A stretch of DNA of 64,000 nt from an uncultured Bacteroidales bacterium (GCA_902768435.1 CACXLJ010000009.1:1-64000); one strand, 5' to 3'; positions 9,668 through 18,937 are shown, numbered from the stretch's first letter. Made by a program: numbers and translations. Notes: generated from the sequence alone by a model not told the origin.

Positions 9668-10459
9668 ATGAAAATAAGCGAAATCACTCAAGCCATCGAG
9701 GCATTTGCGCCGCTCAGTCTGCAAGAAGACTACGACAATGCCGGCATTCAGGTGGGTAACCTCAACGACGAGATTACGGGCGTGCTGCTGTGCACCGATG
9801 TGCGCGAGGAAATCATCGACGAGGCCATTGAGCGTGGTGCCAACCTCATCATCTCGCACCACCCACTCATTTTCCACGGCCTGAAGAAGATTGCCGGCAA
9901 CAGCTACATCGAGCGCATCGTGGCCCGTGCCATCAAGAACGACATCACCATCTATGCTGCCCACACCAACATGGACAGTGCCCAGGGTGGCGTGAACTTC
10001 AAGATTGCCCAGAAACTGTGGCTCAACAATGTGCAGGTGCTCGACCCGCAACCACAGCAACCCGGCTACGAGGGCACAAGCGGACTGGGCGTGATAGGCG
10101 ACATCCCTTCCACCCCGGCCATGCAGTTCCTGCAGCATGTGAAGGACACCTTCGAGGTGAGCACCCTGCGCTACTGCGGCGACACCAACCGCACCGTGAG
10201 CCGCATTGCCCTGTGCGGTGGCGCCGGCGCTTTTCTCGTGAAAAAAGCGGTTGAACTCGAAGCTGACCTCTTCATCACCGCCGACATGAAATATCACGAC
10301 TTCTTCGGCCTCGAAAATCGCATCATCATTGCCGATATAGGGCATTATGAGAGCGAACATTTCACAAAAGAGATTTTTTATGAGATAATTACGAAAAAAA
10401 ATCCTACCTTTGCAGTTGATTTTGCAAAAAACGAAAAAAATCAAATTAAATACTTGTAA
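9668..10459 (+). CDS. Nif3-like dinuclear metal centre protein
   Basis: A 263-residue member of the Nif3/YqfO family (DUF34). The metal-binding motif HHPLIFHG, the DYDNAGIQVG opening and the C-terminal GDIGHYESE metal-site segment (IADIGHYESEH) are all present. Family proteins form a hexameric toroid with two metals per subunit; a cyclohydrolase-like activity has been proposed, but the physiological role is not settled. This is the short form without the PII-like insert. ATG 9668 is chosen over an in-frame start at 9647 that overlaps aspS. The last 60 bp are very A-rich and contain a promoter-like box for the next gene. Confidence 0.92.
   Translation: MKISEITQAIEAFAPLSLQEDYDNAGIQVGNLNDEITGVLLCTDVREEIIDEAIERGANLIISHHPLIFHGLKKIAGNSYIERIVARAIKNDITIYAAHTNMDSAQGGVNFKIAQKLWLNNVQVLDPQPQQPGYEGTSGLGVIGDIPSTPAMQFLQHVKDTFEVSTLRYCGDTNRTVSRIALCGGAGAFLVKKAVELEADLFITADMKYHDFFGLENRIIIADIGHYESEHFTKEIFYEIITKKNPTFAVDFAKNEKNQIKYL
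10405..10412 (+). promoter_or_regulatory. Promoter -7 box inside the 3' end of the Nif3-like gene
   Basis: TACCTTTG, an exact TAnnTTTG match, lies 50 nt before the next start codon in an unusually A/T-rich stretch. It suggests the zinc-ribbon gene can be transcribed on its own. No good -33 element is seen. Confidence 0.45.
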
Positions 10460-10461
10460 CA

Positions 10462-11241
10462 ATGGCGACAAAACAAGACAAAGAACTCACCGTTGAAGAA
10501 CGACTCAAGATGCTCTATCAACTTCAGACTATTCTCTCTGAAGTAGACCGTATCAAAACCCTGCGTGGCGAACTGCCGCTCGAGGTGCAGGACCTTGAAG
10601 ATGAGATTGAAGGTCTGCAGACACGCGTGAACAACTACAAGAACGATATGGCCGAAGAGGAGGCTTCGATTAAAACCTTTCACGCCAACATCGACTCGGC
10701 TGCTGCACTCATCGACAAATACACCAAAGATCAGGATAATGTGCGCAATAACCGCGAATATGACTACCTGAACAAAGAAATCGAATATCAGCACCTGAAC
10801 ATCGAACTCGCTGAGAAGAAAATCAATGAGGCCACCAAGCACATCGAGTCGCTCAAGGCCCAAATCAACGAGGCTCAGGAACAACTCGACGACAGCGAGC
10901 ATGTGCTGGCCGAAAAGAAGGGCGAACTCGACGAAATCGTATCTGAAACCCGCCAGGACGAGGAGAAACTGCGCGAGAAAGCCAAGAAACTCGAAGGCAA
11001 GATGGACGATGTGCGTCTGCTCACCGCATTCAAGCGCATCCGCAAGAATGCCCGCAACGGTCTGGGCGTGGTGTATGTGCAGCGCAACGCCTGCGGTGGT
11101 TGCTTCAACCGCATCCCTGCTCAGCGCCAAATGGAAATCAAGCTCCACAAGAAGATTATCGTGTGCGAGTATTGCGGTCGCATCCTCATCGACCCTGAAA
11201 TTGCCGGCATCAGCGATGTCGACGCCAAGAACCAGGGTTAA
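10462..11241 (+). CDS. Zinc-ribbon, coiled-coil protein (C4-type, zf-RING_7 family)
   Basis: A 259-residue cytoplasmic protein. Residues about 10-190 form a long charged antiparallel coiled coil (EERLKMLYQLQTILSEVDRI onward). The C-terminus is a C4 zinc ribbon with CGGCFNRIP (about 213) and CEYCGRIL (about 241). This is the CT398/HP0958-like family found in most Bacteroidetes directly after the Nif3 gene. Helicobacter HP0958 binds RNA and a sigma factor chaperone, but no function is known in this phylum. It starts 2 nt after the Nif3 stop, so the two are translationally linked. Confidence 0.9.
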   Translation: MATKQDKELTVEERLKMLYQLQTILSEVDRIKTLRGELPLEVQDLEDEIEGLQTRVNNYKNDMAEEEASIKTFHANIDSAAALIDKYTKDQDNVRNNREYDYLNKEIEYQHLNIELAEKKINEATKHIESLKAQINEAQEQLDDSEHVLAEKKGELDEIVSETRQDEEKLREKAKKLEGKMDDVRLLTAFKRIRKNARNGLGVVYVQRNACGGCFNRIPAQRQMEIKLHKKIIVCEYCGRILIDPEIAGISDVDAKNQG

Positions 11242-11270
11242 TACCCGACATTTCACACATTAAATTATAT

Positions 11271-11308
11271 AAGAAGAGGCTTCCACTGCGAATCCTCTTC
11301 TTTTTTTA
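11271..11308 (+). terminator. Rho-independent terminator
   Basis: AAGAAGAGG pairs with CCTCTTCTT around a 14-nt loop and runs into seven T. It ends the aspS-nif3-zinc ribbon operon, 30 nt after the stop. Confidence 0.8.
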
Positions 11309-11336
11309 TCCCCCACTCATCCCACCTCCGAGAAAT

Positions 11337-11408
11337 CTAGAGCATCTAGTTTATCTAGAATCTCTAGAAAATCTAGAGCATCTCGAGAGGCTAGAAAGGC
11401 CAGATAAT
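11337..11408. repeat. Phased 9-nt tandem repeat with CTAG core
   Basis: Eight units start exactly every 9 nt (11337, 11346, 11355, 11364, 11373, 11382, 11391, 11400). Six begin CTAG, one CTCG and one CCAG; the other five bases vary (AGCAT, TTTAT, AATCT, AAAAT and so on). It lies between two convergent genes, after the terminator at 11271. Confidence 0.9.
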
Positions 11409-11497
11409 CTTCTCTCACCAGCCCCAAAACAAAAAGGGTCGCGACCCATTATGGTCACAACCCCTGTTGTACTATTATAGAAAAACCATTTACACGA

Positions 11498-12205
11498 TTA
11501 ATACACGCCAAGGCCCCTTGCTATCTTCACCAGCTTGAGAGCGCCAATCAGGGTGATAATCTGGCCCAGTGCATACGCGCCAAGCAGCACATAGTCGAGC
11601 GTGGTAGCCTCTTTCATCAGAGCCTTGTAGCTCTCGGGATCTCCAACCTTGTTCATGGGGATGACCGCCAGCACAGCAATCGCCAAGCCGGCAATGCCAA
11701 GAATGAGACTCAATGCGCTGAATGCTGCACTACCGCACACTATCATGCCCACAAGATTCAAAACCAGCGCCAAGGCAAAGTAGCCAACTGCAAGGAATCC
11801 GAAGGGCTGTTTTTTGGACATGCGCATAATAAGAATCACACCAATCGCAATGATGGCACAAGAGGTCAACAAGGCGCCGAAACCGAGCACCGGAAGATTG
11901 AAGATGCCACCAAAGTAAGAGAATGAGCCAAAGAAGGTGAGAATGCCTCCCAAAACCGAAAGGCCAAGCAGCACATAAAGGATGATCTTGAAGATGCTTC
12001 TCGAGTCAGATGGAGCCTGCGGAGCCTGCTGATAGGGCTGCTGGTAAGGCTGCTGAGGTGCCTGATAGGGCTGTTGCGGAGCCTGCTGATAGGGCTGCTG
12101 AGGCGGCTGTTGAGGTGCCTGATAAGGGGGTTGAGGCGCCTGCTGAGGCGGCTGTTGAGGCATTTGAGGTGCCTGAGGTACTTGATTGTTTTCCATATTC
12201 TTCAT
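11498..12205 (-). CDS. Pro/Gln-rich four-helix membrane protein, unknown function
   Basis: A 235-residue protein. Residues about 8-66 are an imperfect repeat of P, Q, A and Y (PQQPYQQAPQ-type units), as seen in bacterial membrane proteins with disordered cytoplasmic leaders. After SDSRSIF come hydrophobic segments at about 70-92, 98-127, 136-182 and 205-232, giving four or five helices. No enzymatic motif or named family is recognised. ATG 12205 (MKNMENN) and ATG 12196 (MENN) are both possible starts. It has a good promoter at 12314-12344 and is monocistronic. Confidence 0.75.
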   Translation of the reverse strand: MKNMENNQVPQAPQMPQQPPQQAPQPPYQAPQQPPQQPYQQAPQQPYQAPQQPYQQPYQQAPQAPSDSRSIFKIILYVLLGLSVLGGILTFFGSFSYFGGIFNLPVLGFGALLTSCAIIAIGVILIMRMSKKQPFGFLAVGYFALALVLNLVGMIVCGSAAFSALSLILGIAGLAIAVLAVIPMNKVGDPESYKALMKEATTLDYVLLGAYALGQIITLIGALKLVKIARGLGVY

Positions 12206-12313
12206 TTGTTGCCTTCCCGCCCCTTGGGTCGGCTTTTAAATGTTATGATTTGGGCATGAGGAGCTATGCTCGAGAGCATCACGCCCTTCTTAAAAGGCTA
12301 TTAATTCAAAACA

Positions 12314-12344
12314 CAAATATACAAAACTGTTTGCACTTATCAAA
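12314..12344 (-). promoter_or_regulatory. Bacteroidetes-type promoter for the PQ-rich protein
   Basis: On the minus strand TTTG (12344-12341), 19 nt, TATATTTG (12321-12314). The start codon is 109 nt downstream. The rest of the 12206-12582 spacer holds the terminator at 12451 and the 8-nt repeat tract at 12503. Confidence 0.55.
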
Positions 12345-12450
12345 ATTTCTATAACATTTTTCGCTATTTTTGCAACATTTTGTTAACAATGCCACCAAAA
12401 ATCATAGTTATCGCGAATTTCAAACAATGAGTGCCAACCATGTAGTAAGA

Positions 12451-12490
12451 AAAAGCCGAGGGGCGGCAAGTGTGATGCCACCCCTCGGGT
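12451..12490 (-). terminator. Rho-independent terminator of the LRR gene
   Basis: On the minus strand CCGAGGGGTGGCA pairs with TGCCGCCCCTCGG (one mismatch) around TCACACT, then CTTTTT. It sits 93 nt past the LRR stop, beyond the 8-nt repeat tract, which is therefore probably transcribed. Confidence 0.85.
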
Positions 12491-12502
12491 TATAACTACA
12501 AG

Positions 12503-12581
12503 TTTGCAGTTTTGCAGCTCTATCCTACTACTTCACTGCTCCACTGCTCCACTAGTTTACTTGTCTACTAGTCTACTATAA
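12503..12581. repeat. Phased 8-nt tandem repeat with YACT core
   Basis: Units of exactly 8 nt at 12526, 12534, 12542, 12550, 12558, 12566 and 12574 begin TACT or CACT followed by four variable bases (ACTT, GCTC, GCTC, AGTT, TGTC, AGTC, ATAA). Just before lie TTTGCAGT and TTTGCAGC, also 8 nt apart. The tract abuts the LRR stop codon at 12583. Confidence 0.85.
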
Positions 12582-12582
12582 T

Positions 12583-14028
12583 TTAGCTATTCATGATAAT
12601 ATCAATGAGGGCAGTGATGTCGCGCACATCGATTTCACCGTCTTCGCTCACATCGGCACGAGGATTGTCGGTAACTGAGTTCATGATAACATCGATGAGG
12701 GCAGTGATGTCGCGCACATCCACTTCGCCGTCACCATTCACATCACCCTTCAGGCCGGTTGCACCACCCAAGTCAGCCACCACAGTGAACTCTTTCCACT
12801 GGTCGGCTGTACTATAGTAGTCAAAGTCTTCGGGATAAACGTGCAGCGTGCAATCGGTCGAAGTCCAAAGCGTCTCATCCATAAATGCCCACACATCACC
12901 ACCAAGTGTCACGCTATTAGCGGCAGGGTAGGCATAAATGTCGGTCAAGCTGTTACACTCCTGGAAGGCACCATATTGAATATCAGTGAGAGTAGAAGGC
13001 AAAACCACTGTCTTCAACATGCCACACTTGCTAAGAGCCCAAGGCTTCAAAGTAGTCACTCCCTCGGGAAGGGTAATATCGGTTATCAGGGTTTCAGTGA
13101 AGGCTTTATAACCGACGGCTTTCACCGTGGCAGGGATTTCGGTGTTCACGCATCCTAAAATAAGTTCGTCATCGGCAGTTTTGATTATTGCGTTGCAGTT
13201 GTCGCGCGAGTCGAAAGTCGCATTGGCGTCGGCCACCACTATCGATTCAAGGCTGGGGCAACCCGTGAAAGCTTCGCTGCCTATTGTTGATACCGTAGAA
13301 GAGATGTTCAGCGACTTCAAATTTCTGCAATAGTAAAAGCTGAATGTCTCCAAAGTGGTCACCCCCTCGGAAATGGTAACATTTTCGATTGTGGTTTCTT
13401 TGAAAGCGCCCTTACCAATGGTGGTTACCGATGCGGGGAAGGTGCTGCCCTTGCAACCGAAAATCATGGTGTTTGTGGCGGTTTTAACAATCGCGTTGCA
13501 GTTGTCGCGCGAGTCATAGACCGTGTTTCCGGCTTCCACCACAAGGGTTTCAAGATTGTCGCAGCCGTAAACCGGGCCACGATTGGTGGTGTTGGTCTGA
13601 CCTTCACCGGCAATCGAGGTCACCGATGCGGGGATCGTGAGCGACGTGAGCGAGGTGCAGTACTGAAATGCTCCGCTGCCTATCGACACCAGACCGCTGG
13701 GCAGACTTATCGAGGTTAAATTCGAGCAATTGCCGAAAGCCGAAAAGTCAATCATAGTCACTGTGTTGGGAAGAACCACCGAGGTAATATCGCTACAATG
13801 CCTAAAAGCATTGTATCCGATTCTATTCACGGTGTAGGTTACGCCATTATAGGTCACCTCACTGGGAATAACCAATTCTCCGGTGGGTGCAGTCTCATAG
13901 CCACTCACTTGCACAAAAATGCCGGACTGATTCGTATATTTCAGTCCATCGATGGTGAAAGTTGTTGCTGCGCTGGCAGCTGCTGCTGCGCAAAGCATAA
14001 CCAGCATACTTAGTAATAATTTCTTCAT
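12583..14028 (-). CDS. Secreted BspA-like leucine-rich repeat protein with dockerin-like tail
   Basis: A 481-residue exported protein. The signal peptide is MKKLLLSMLVMLCAAAAASA. Residues about 40-415 are BspA/Treponema-type leucine-rich repeats, with repeating patterns like IGYNAFRHCSDITSVVLPNT and TIGKGAFKETTIENVTISEG, which usually form surface adhesion scaffolds. Two segments (about 150-175 and 255-280) share DSRDNCNAIIKTADD-like insertions between repeats. The last 56 residues hold two dockerin-like EF-hand repeats of the DVRDITALID type (calcium loops DVNGDGEVDVRD and DVSEDGEIDVRD). ATG 14028 is used because the upstream in-frame extension lacks signal-peptide features. Transcribed alone. 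Confidence 0.88.
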   Translation of the reverse strand: MKKLLLSMLVMLCAAAAASAATTFTIDGLKYTNQSGIFVQVSGYETAPTGELVIPSEVTYNGVTYTVNRIGYNAFRHCSDITSVVLPNTVTMIDFSAFGNCSNLTSISLPSGLVSIGSGAFQYCTSLTSLTIPASVTSIAGEGQTNTTNRGPVYGCDNLETLVVEAGNTVYDSRDNCNAIVKTATNTMIFGCKGSTFPASVTTIGKGAFKETTIENVTISEGVTTLETFSFYYCRNLKSLNISSTVSTIGSEAFTGCPSLESIVVADANATFDSRDNCNAIIKTADDELILGCVNTEIPATVKAVGYKAFTETLITDITLPEGVTTLKPWALSKCGMLKTVVLPSTLTDIQYGAFQECNSLTDIYAYPAANSVTLGGDVWAFMDETLWTSTDCTLHVYPEDFDYYSTADQWKEFTVVADLGGATGLKGDVNGDGEVDVRDITALIDVIMNSVTDNPRADVSEDGEIDVRDITALIDIIMNS

Positions 14029-14106
14029 TTTGTTAATTGTTTTTAAAATTATAAATGTTTTTGTTATAAAAATTCTCTCAAGCTTGTAGATAATAATATT
14101 GAAATG

Positions 14107-14114
14107 CAAATTTA
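14107..14114 (-). promoter_or_regulatory. Candidate -7 box for the LRR gene
   Basis: TAAATTTG on the minus strand, 79 nt before the LRR ATG. The 14029-14434 divergent spacer is very AT-rich, and apart from this box and the Lrp promoter I see no gene in it. Confidence 0.4.
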
Positions 14115-14313
14115 TAAAGAATTTTTCTAAACATAAGCATTTAAATACATAAAATTTGATTATTTCACTTTTATTTATAATTAAAAAATAGATTCATATT
14201 TAAAGTGCAAGCATGAAAAAGCACCGGAAATGTAGGCTTTTTTGGTGAAAAACCCATTATTAATGCATAAAATTTCTTAAAAAGGCAATTATTTCAAGAA
14301 AAATCATTATAAA

Positions 14314-14347
14314 TTTGTAAGTAATTAAGATTTTTTTCTTACATTTG
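14314..14347 (+). promoter_or_regulatory. Promoter for the Lrp/AsnC regulator
   Basis: TTTG (14314-14317), 22 nt, TACATTTG (14340-14347). It leaves an 87-nt 5' leader before the ATG at 14435. Confidence 0.5.
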
Positions 14348-14434
14348 CAAATGAAAAAACTATAACATCACTTTTTTAGGTAGGAGACTCAAAACATAAT
14401 TATTCACATATACCTCTAAATTATACATTTTATT

Positions 14435-14905
14435 ATGGCTAACGCAAAACTCGATTCTCTTGACTACAAGATTTTAAAGATGCTCTCGCTCAATGCGAGA
14501 AAACCTTATCTTGAAATTGCACGTGCATCTAATGTTTCAGGTGCAGCAATTCACCAGCGCATCCAGAAACTCTACTCAATGGGAGTGATCAACGGCTCAA
14601 TTTCTCAAATCAATCCCAACGCTGTGGGATATGACACCTGTGCCTATGTGGGTATTTTCCTGAACGACTCTTCGAAATTCGATGAAGTGGTAGAACACTT
14701 GCGTCAAATGCCCGAAGTGGTTGAGTGCTATTTCACCACTGGCAAGTACGACATGTTCCTCAAAATCTATGCCCACAACAACGATCACCTGCTCAACCTC
14801 ATCCACAAGGAGTTCCTGCAGATGGGTCTGGGCCGCACCGAGACGCTCATCACTTTCAAGGAAGTGTTTAAGCGCCAGATTCCCATTGCAGCCGACGACG
14901 AGTAA
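14435..14905 (+). CDS. Lrp/AsnC family transcriptional regulator
   Basis: A 156-residue regulator. An N-terminal winged helix-turn-helix (about 5-60) has the usual LDYKILKMLSLNARKPYLEIA, VSGAAIHQRIQKL and GVINGSISQINP elements. A C-terminal RAM/AsnC ligand-binding domain (about 70-145) includes YVGIFLNDSS and VVECYFTTGKYDMFLKI, where amino-acid effectors bind at the oligomer interface. Length and motif order are standard. It stands alone, so its targets cannot be deduced from the neighbourhood. Confidence 0.94.
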   Translation: MANAKLDSLDYKILKMLSLNARKPYLEIARASNVSGAAIHQRIQKLYSMGVINGSISQINPNAVGYDTCAYVGIFLNDSSKFDEVVEHLRQMPEVVECYFTTGKYDMFLKIYAHNNDHLLNLIHKEFLQMGLGRTETLITFKEVFKRQIPIAADDE

Positions 14906-15086
14906 CTGCACGGTCCCTAACTATTACTCATGAAACCCTCGTTGGTCAAGGGTTCAAAAGATTTCAAGCGGCATCGCAATCACGGTGTCGCTATCTTTTT
15001 GCCCGAAACGCTCATCTGCGCTTCGCTCCCCTCCTGCATCTTATCAGGAGCAAGGCGGCACATGCACACGACAGCACATTTTTTTA

Positions 15087-15118
15087 TTTGGCGATATCAC
15101 GATTTATTTGTAATTTTG
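15087..15118 (+). promoter_or_regulatory. Strong Bacteroidetes-type promoter for the glycosyltransferase
   Basis: TTTG (15087-15090), exactly 20 nt, TAATTTTG (15111-15118); the ATG at 15140 follows after 21 nt. It supports the start at 15140 rather than the longer upstream frame. Confidence 0.65.
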
Positions 15119-15139
15119 TTGTTAAATGAGCAGCATCGC

Positions 15140-16315
15140 ATGAAACAGAGAATTGCAGTTATTTTCGAAGGCAATATCTCCAACCGCCTTGGAGTGTTTA
15201 ACGCCGTGGTCAACAGAGTGAAGCACCTGCGTGCCATAGCCCCCTACGACATCGACCTCTTCATGATTCAGGTCTATGACACGGGGCTCACACGGCTGTT
15301 GCGCCGCTCCAAGCCCGTAAGCGACAGGCCATTGACCGTTGAAGCCGAGGGCGAAACCATCAATGTGTGGTGGGTGAAACGCTCGCTGTGCGACTCGCTG
15401 CTTCACCGCCTCATGGGCAAGAAACCCGCCCGCTTTCTCAAGCACCTGCAGCAGTTGGGCAAGGGCCTCGAAGGCTACAGCCTGGTATCGGCACACGATC
15501 GCATTGCCGGCCATGTGGCCCGCGCTGCGCATCAGGAGCACGGCATCCCCTACTTCATCACCTGGCACGGGGCGAGCATCTATACCGACCCTCCGCGCGA
15601 CCCCATGCTCAAGGCGCTCACCATCGACCTCTTGCACGATGCCAACGACAACTTCTTTGTGAGCGAGGGCCTGGTGAAGAAGGCCGAACTGCTCACTACT
15701 GGCTTCCCGCATCAGGTGCTGCTCAACGGCGCCAACAGCGATTTTCATCGCTACGATGACGCCACCCGCAGCGCGCTGCGCGAGAAATACGGCCTCGGCG
15801 ACTCGCCCGTAGTGGCATTCGTGGGCCGTTTCGAACCCGTGAAGAATGTGACCATGCTCCCCGAGATATTCACAATAATTGCCAAAAAATATGGCAGCAA
15901 GGTGAAGTTCTGGACCATAGGCAACGGCTGGCAGCACCCTGCCGTGGAAAAAATGATGCAAGATGCCCCCATCGACTGCAAAATGTGGGGCGCCCTGCCA
16001 CCTGAACGCATGCCCGAGATGATGAACTGCATGTCGGTGCTCATCTTGCCCAGCAGTCTCGAGGGACTGCCGCTGGTCACCATCGAGGCGCTTGCCTGTG
16101 GCGCCAATGTGGCGGCAAGCAATGTGGTGGGCACTGCCGAGAGCATTGGGCGTGAAAACGCCTTTGACCTCGACGACGACTTTGTCGAGAACATCACCGA
16201 CCGGGCCGTGCTCATGCTCAACGGCAAGGTGACGCAGACGCTGCCGCCCGATGTGAGTTGGAGCGCCACCGCCGTGAAAGAAAACAACATTTATCTGTCT
16301 TACCTTAATAAATAG
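15140..16315 (+). CDS. Glycosyltransferase, GT-B fold (family 4-like)
   Basis: A 391-residue cytoplasmic or peripheral glycosyltransferase. The N-terminal Rossmann half begins MKQRIAVIFEGNISNRLGVF with a glycine-bearing loop. The C-terminal half carries the GT4 donor-site pattern: VVAFVGRFEPVKNV, KFWTIGNGWQ, then LILPSSLEGLPLVTIEALACG, the E-x7-E nucleotide-sugar motif. It likely adds a sugar to a lipid- or polysaccharide-linked acceptor; donor and acceptor are unknown. ATG 15140 lies 21 nt after a strong promoter; the longer in-frame extension is noncoding by composition. priA follows 14 nt downstream and may be co-transcribed. Confidence 0.88.
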   Translation: MKQRIAVIFEGNISNRLGVFNAVVNRVKHLRAIAPYDIDLFMIQVYDTGLTRLLRRSKPVSDRPLTVEAEGETINVWWVKRSLCDSLLHRLMGKKPARFLKHLQQLGKGLEGYSLVSAHDRIAGHVARAAHQEHGIPYFITWHGASIYTDPPRDPMLKALTIDLLHDANDNFFVSEGLVKKAELLTTGFPHQVLLNGANSDFHRYDDATRSALREKYGLGDSPVVAFVGRFEPVKNVTMLPEIFTIIAKKYGSKVKFWTIGNGWQHPAVEKMMQDAPIDCKMWGALPPERMPEMMNCMSVLILPSSLEGLPLVTIEALACGANVAASNVVGTAESIGRENAFDLDDDFVENITDRAVLMLNGKVTQTLPPDVSWSATAVKENNIYLSYLNK

Positions 16316-16329
16316 TACTGAATATTGCT

Positions 16330-18801
16330 ATGCCACAGTTTGCCGAAGTCCTGCTGCCCCTTGCCATTCAAGGTTCTTATACCTATCGCATCACACCCGA
16401 ACTGCAACCCTCGGTGGCGATAGGCAGCCGGGTGCTGGTGCCATTTGGCAAAAAACGCATCTACACCGCCATTGTGGTGATGACGCACGACATCGAGCCT
16501 CAAGGCTATCGGGTGAAAGAAATCATCTCGGTGCTCGACGCCTTCCCCATTGTCAAGCATCCGCAAATCAAGTTCTGGCAATGGATTGCCGACTACTACC
16601 TGTGCACCATGGGCGAGGTATACAAAGCCGCCATCCCGAGCGGGCTCAAGGTGGAGAGCGAGACTTTCATTAGCGTGAATCCCGACTTTGAGGAACAGCA
16701 ACCCGGGCAACTGGGCGACCGTGACAAGGTGGTACTCGATTTTACCGCCCAGCGAGGACGCATTCAAATCAACGAAATCACCAATGCCACAGGATTCAAG
16801 AATGTTGAGGCCATTGTGAGCCGGCTGCTCGATGCCGGTGCCATACATGTGTCGGAACGCGTGGTCGACAACTACCGTCCCAAGACCCGCTCTTGTGTGC
16901 GTCTGAAACTGCAGCGCGACGACGAGCAGGGGCTGCACCACTTCTTCGACGAGGTGAAGCGCGCCAAGAAGCAGGAAGCATTGCTGCTCGCTTACCTCGA
17001 CCTCTCGCACTGGCTGCAACGCAGCAAACCCGTGATCGAAGTCACCAAGGACGACCTGCTCAAGCGGGCCGATGCCACCGCTGCCGTACTCACTGCAGCC
17101 TGTCAGCGGGGCATCTTCGAAATCTACAAGCAGGAAATCAACCGCTTCGACCACGCCAACCGGCAACTGGTCGACCCGCCCGTGCTCACCGACGAACAAA
17201 AGCGGGCCTATGGCGAGATTCACCAGTCTTTCCGTGAAAAGAACATCACCCTGCTGCACGGGGTGACCTCAAGCGGCAAGACCGCCATCTATATGCACCT
17301 CATCGCCGACGCGCTGAAACTGGGCAAGCAGGTGCTCTACCTTGTGCCCGAAATCGCACTCACCACACAGCTCACCCAACGCCTCGAGCAGGTGTTTGGC
17401 GACCGGCTGCTCATCTACCACTCCAAGTTCAGCGACAACGAGCGCGTCGACATCTGGAAAAAACTGCTACACAGCAACGAGCCCTGCGTGGTGATTGGCG
17501 TGCGGTCGTCCATTTTCCTGCCCTACAGCAATCTGGGTCTGGTCATCGTTGATGAGGAGCACGACGCCAGCTACAAGCAGCAAGACCCTGCCCCGCGCTA
17601 CAACGGACGCAATGCCGCCATGGTGCTCGCCTCGATGCACGGCGCCAAGACGCTGCTGGGTTCGGCCACGCCCGCCATCGAGGTCTATCGCAAGGCACAG
17701 CAGGGCGACTATGGCTTTGTGCAGCTGCTCAACCGATATGAAGACATACAGATGCCACAGGTCAAAGTTATCGACACCAAACTTGCCCGCAAAAAACATG
17801 AGATGAGCGGACTGTTCTCGATGGAACTCATCGCCGAATGCCGCCATGCGCTCGAAGCCGACGAGCAGGTTATCCTGTTCCAGAACCGACGCGGCTATGC
17901 CCCCATGGTGCGCTGCAAGGAGTGCGGCTGGGTGCCCACCTGCATCAACTGCGATGTGAGCCTCACCTATCACAAGCACCTGCGCTCGCTCTCATGCCAC
18001 TATTGCGGACACACCATCAGTCTGCCCGACTTGTGTCCCGCCTGCGGACTGCCCGGCATCGAGATTATGGGCTATGGCACCGAGCGCATCGAGGACGACA
18101 TCGATCAGGTGTTCCCTGGCGAGAGAATCTCGCGCATGGACCTCGACACCACACGCAACAAGAACAGTTACGACCGCATCATCAACGAATTCTCGGCTCA
18201 CAAGACCAACATCCTCGTGGGCACGCAAATGGTAACCAAGGGACTTGACTTTGATGCGGTGAGCATCGTGGGCATTCTCAATGCCGACACCATGATCAGT
18301 TTCCCCGACTTCCGCTCGGGCGAACGCGCCTTCGACATGATGGAGCAGGTGGCCGGACGCGCCGGACGCGCGCACAAGCAGGGCAAGGTGCTCATCCAGA
18401 CCTCCAATCCGCAACATCCCATCATTGGCTTCGTCGTGAACCACGACTACAAGGGCTTTTATGAGCACGAACTCGCCGAACGCGAAAAATTTGGTTACCC
18501 GCCCTTCACACGCATCATCAACATCTACATCAAGCATCGCGACGACAATGTGCTCACCGAGATTTCGGTGCGCTACAGCAACATGCTGCGGCAGGTGTTT
18601 GCCCACCGCGTGCTAGGTCCCGAGGCACCCCTCGTGGCAAGGGTTCAGAACCTGTTCATACGCCAGATTGTGCTCAAAATGGAAACGCAGGCCTCGATGA
18701 GCAAGGTCAAGAAAATATTGCGCGACATCTATGAGCAACTGGTTGCCATCGACTCGCGCGCCAAAGCCGCCATCATCTACCACGATGTCGACCCCGTCTA
18801 A
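16330..18801 (+). CDS. priA: Primosomal protein N' (replication restart helicase PriA)
   Basis: An 823-residue 3'-5' DNA helicase that reloads the replisome at stalled forks. The N-terminal 3'-DNA-binding domain (about 1-110) starts FAEVLLPLAIQGSYTYRI. The helicase core has Walker A GVTSSGKTAIY (about 313), DEEHD (about 407) and GSATPA (motif III). The paired zinc-binding insertion lies at about 529-575 with CKECGWVPTCINC and CHYCGH/CPACG. Motifs V/VI include TQMVTKGLDFD and EQVAGRAGRA. All hallmarks are intact and length is slightly above the E. coli protein. It ends just before a 9-nt repeat tract. Confidence 0.97.
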   Translation: MPQFAEVLLPLAIQGSYTYRITPELQPSVAIGSRVLVPFGKKRIYTAIVVMTHDIEPQGYRVKEIISVLDAFPIVKHPQIKFWQWIADYYLCTMGEVYKAAIPSGLKVESETFISVNPDFEEQQPGQLGDRDKVVLDFTAQRGRIQINEITNATGFKNVEAIVSRLLDAGAIHVSERVVDNYRPKTRSCVRLKLQRDDEQGLHHFFDEVKRAKKQEALLLAYLDLSHWLQRSKPVIEVTKDDLLKRADATAAVLTAACQRGIFEIYKQEINRFDHANRQLVDPPVLTDEQKRAYGEIHQSFREKNITLLHGVTSSGKTAIYMHLIADALKLGKQVLYLVPEIALTTQLTQRLEQVFGDRLLIYHSKFSDNERVDIWKKLLHSNEPCVVIGVRSSIFLPYSNLGLVIVDEEHDASYKQQDPAPRYNGRNAAMVLASMHGAKTLLGSATPAIEVYRKAQQGDYGFVQLLNRYEDIQMPQVKVIDTKLARKKHEMSGLFSMELIAECRHALEADEQVILFQNRRGYAPMVRCKECGWVPTCINCDVSLTYHKHLRSLSCHYCGHTISLPDLCPACGLPGIEIMGYGTERIEDDIDQVFPGERISRMDLDTTRNKNSYDRIINEFSAHKTNILVGTQMVTKGLDFDAVSIVGILNADTMISFPDFRSGERAFDMMEQVAGRAGRAHKQGKVLIQTSNPQHPIIGFVVNHDYKGFYEHELAEREKFGYPPFTRIINIYIKHRDDNVLTEISVRYSNMLRQVFAHRVLGPEAPLVARVQNLFIRQIVLKMETQASMSKVKKILRDIYEQLVAIDSRAKAAIIYHDVDPV

Positions 18802-18825
18802 AGCCTCCCCACCCCACTATCACAT

Positions 18826-18929
18826 CTAGCCCTACTAGAAATTCTAGAATTCTAGAAATTCTAGAAAAACTAGAAAAAACTAGCCCTCCTAGAAAATCCA
18901 GAAAGGCTAGTTAGGCTAGTCAGGCTATG
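18826..18929. repeat. Phased 9-nt tandem repeat with CTAG core
   Basis: Twelve units at 18826, 18835, 18844, 18852, 18861, 18870, 18880, 18889, 18898, 18907, 18916 and 18925. Ten begin CTAG, one CCAG and one CTAT. Spacing is 9 nt except one 8 and one 10. It fills the gap between convergent priA and the TonB-C gene. Confidence 0.92.
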
Positions 18930-18937
18930 AAAAAACC

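Noticed and set aside
7861..9687. 608-residue open frame on the minus strand across aspS
   Set aside because: It is the shadow of aspS: His/Val/Ala-rich translation with no domain, while the plus frame has all AspRS motifs.
14930..15139. Long N-terminal extension of the glycosyltransferase
   Set aside because: The promoter at 15087-15118 lies inside it and the extension has no family similarity.
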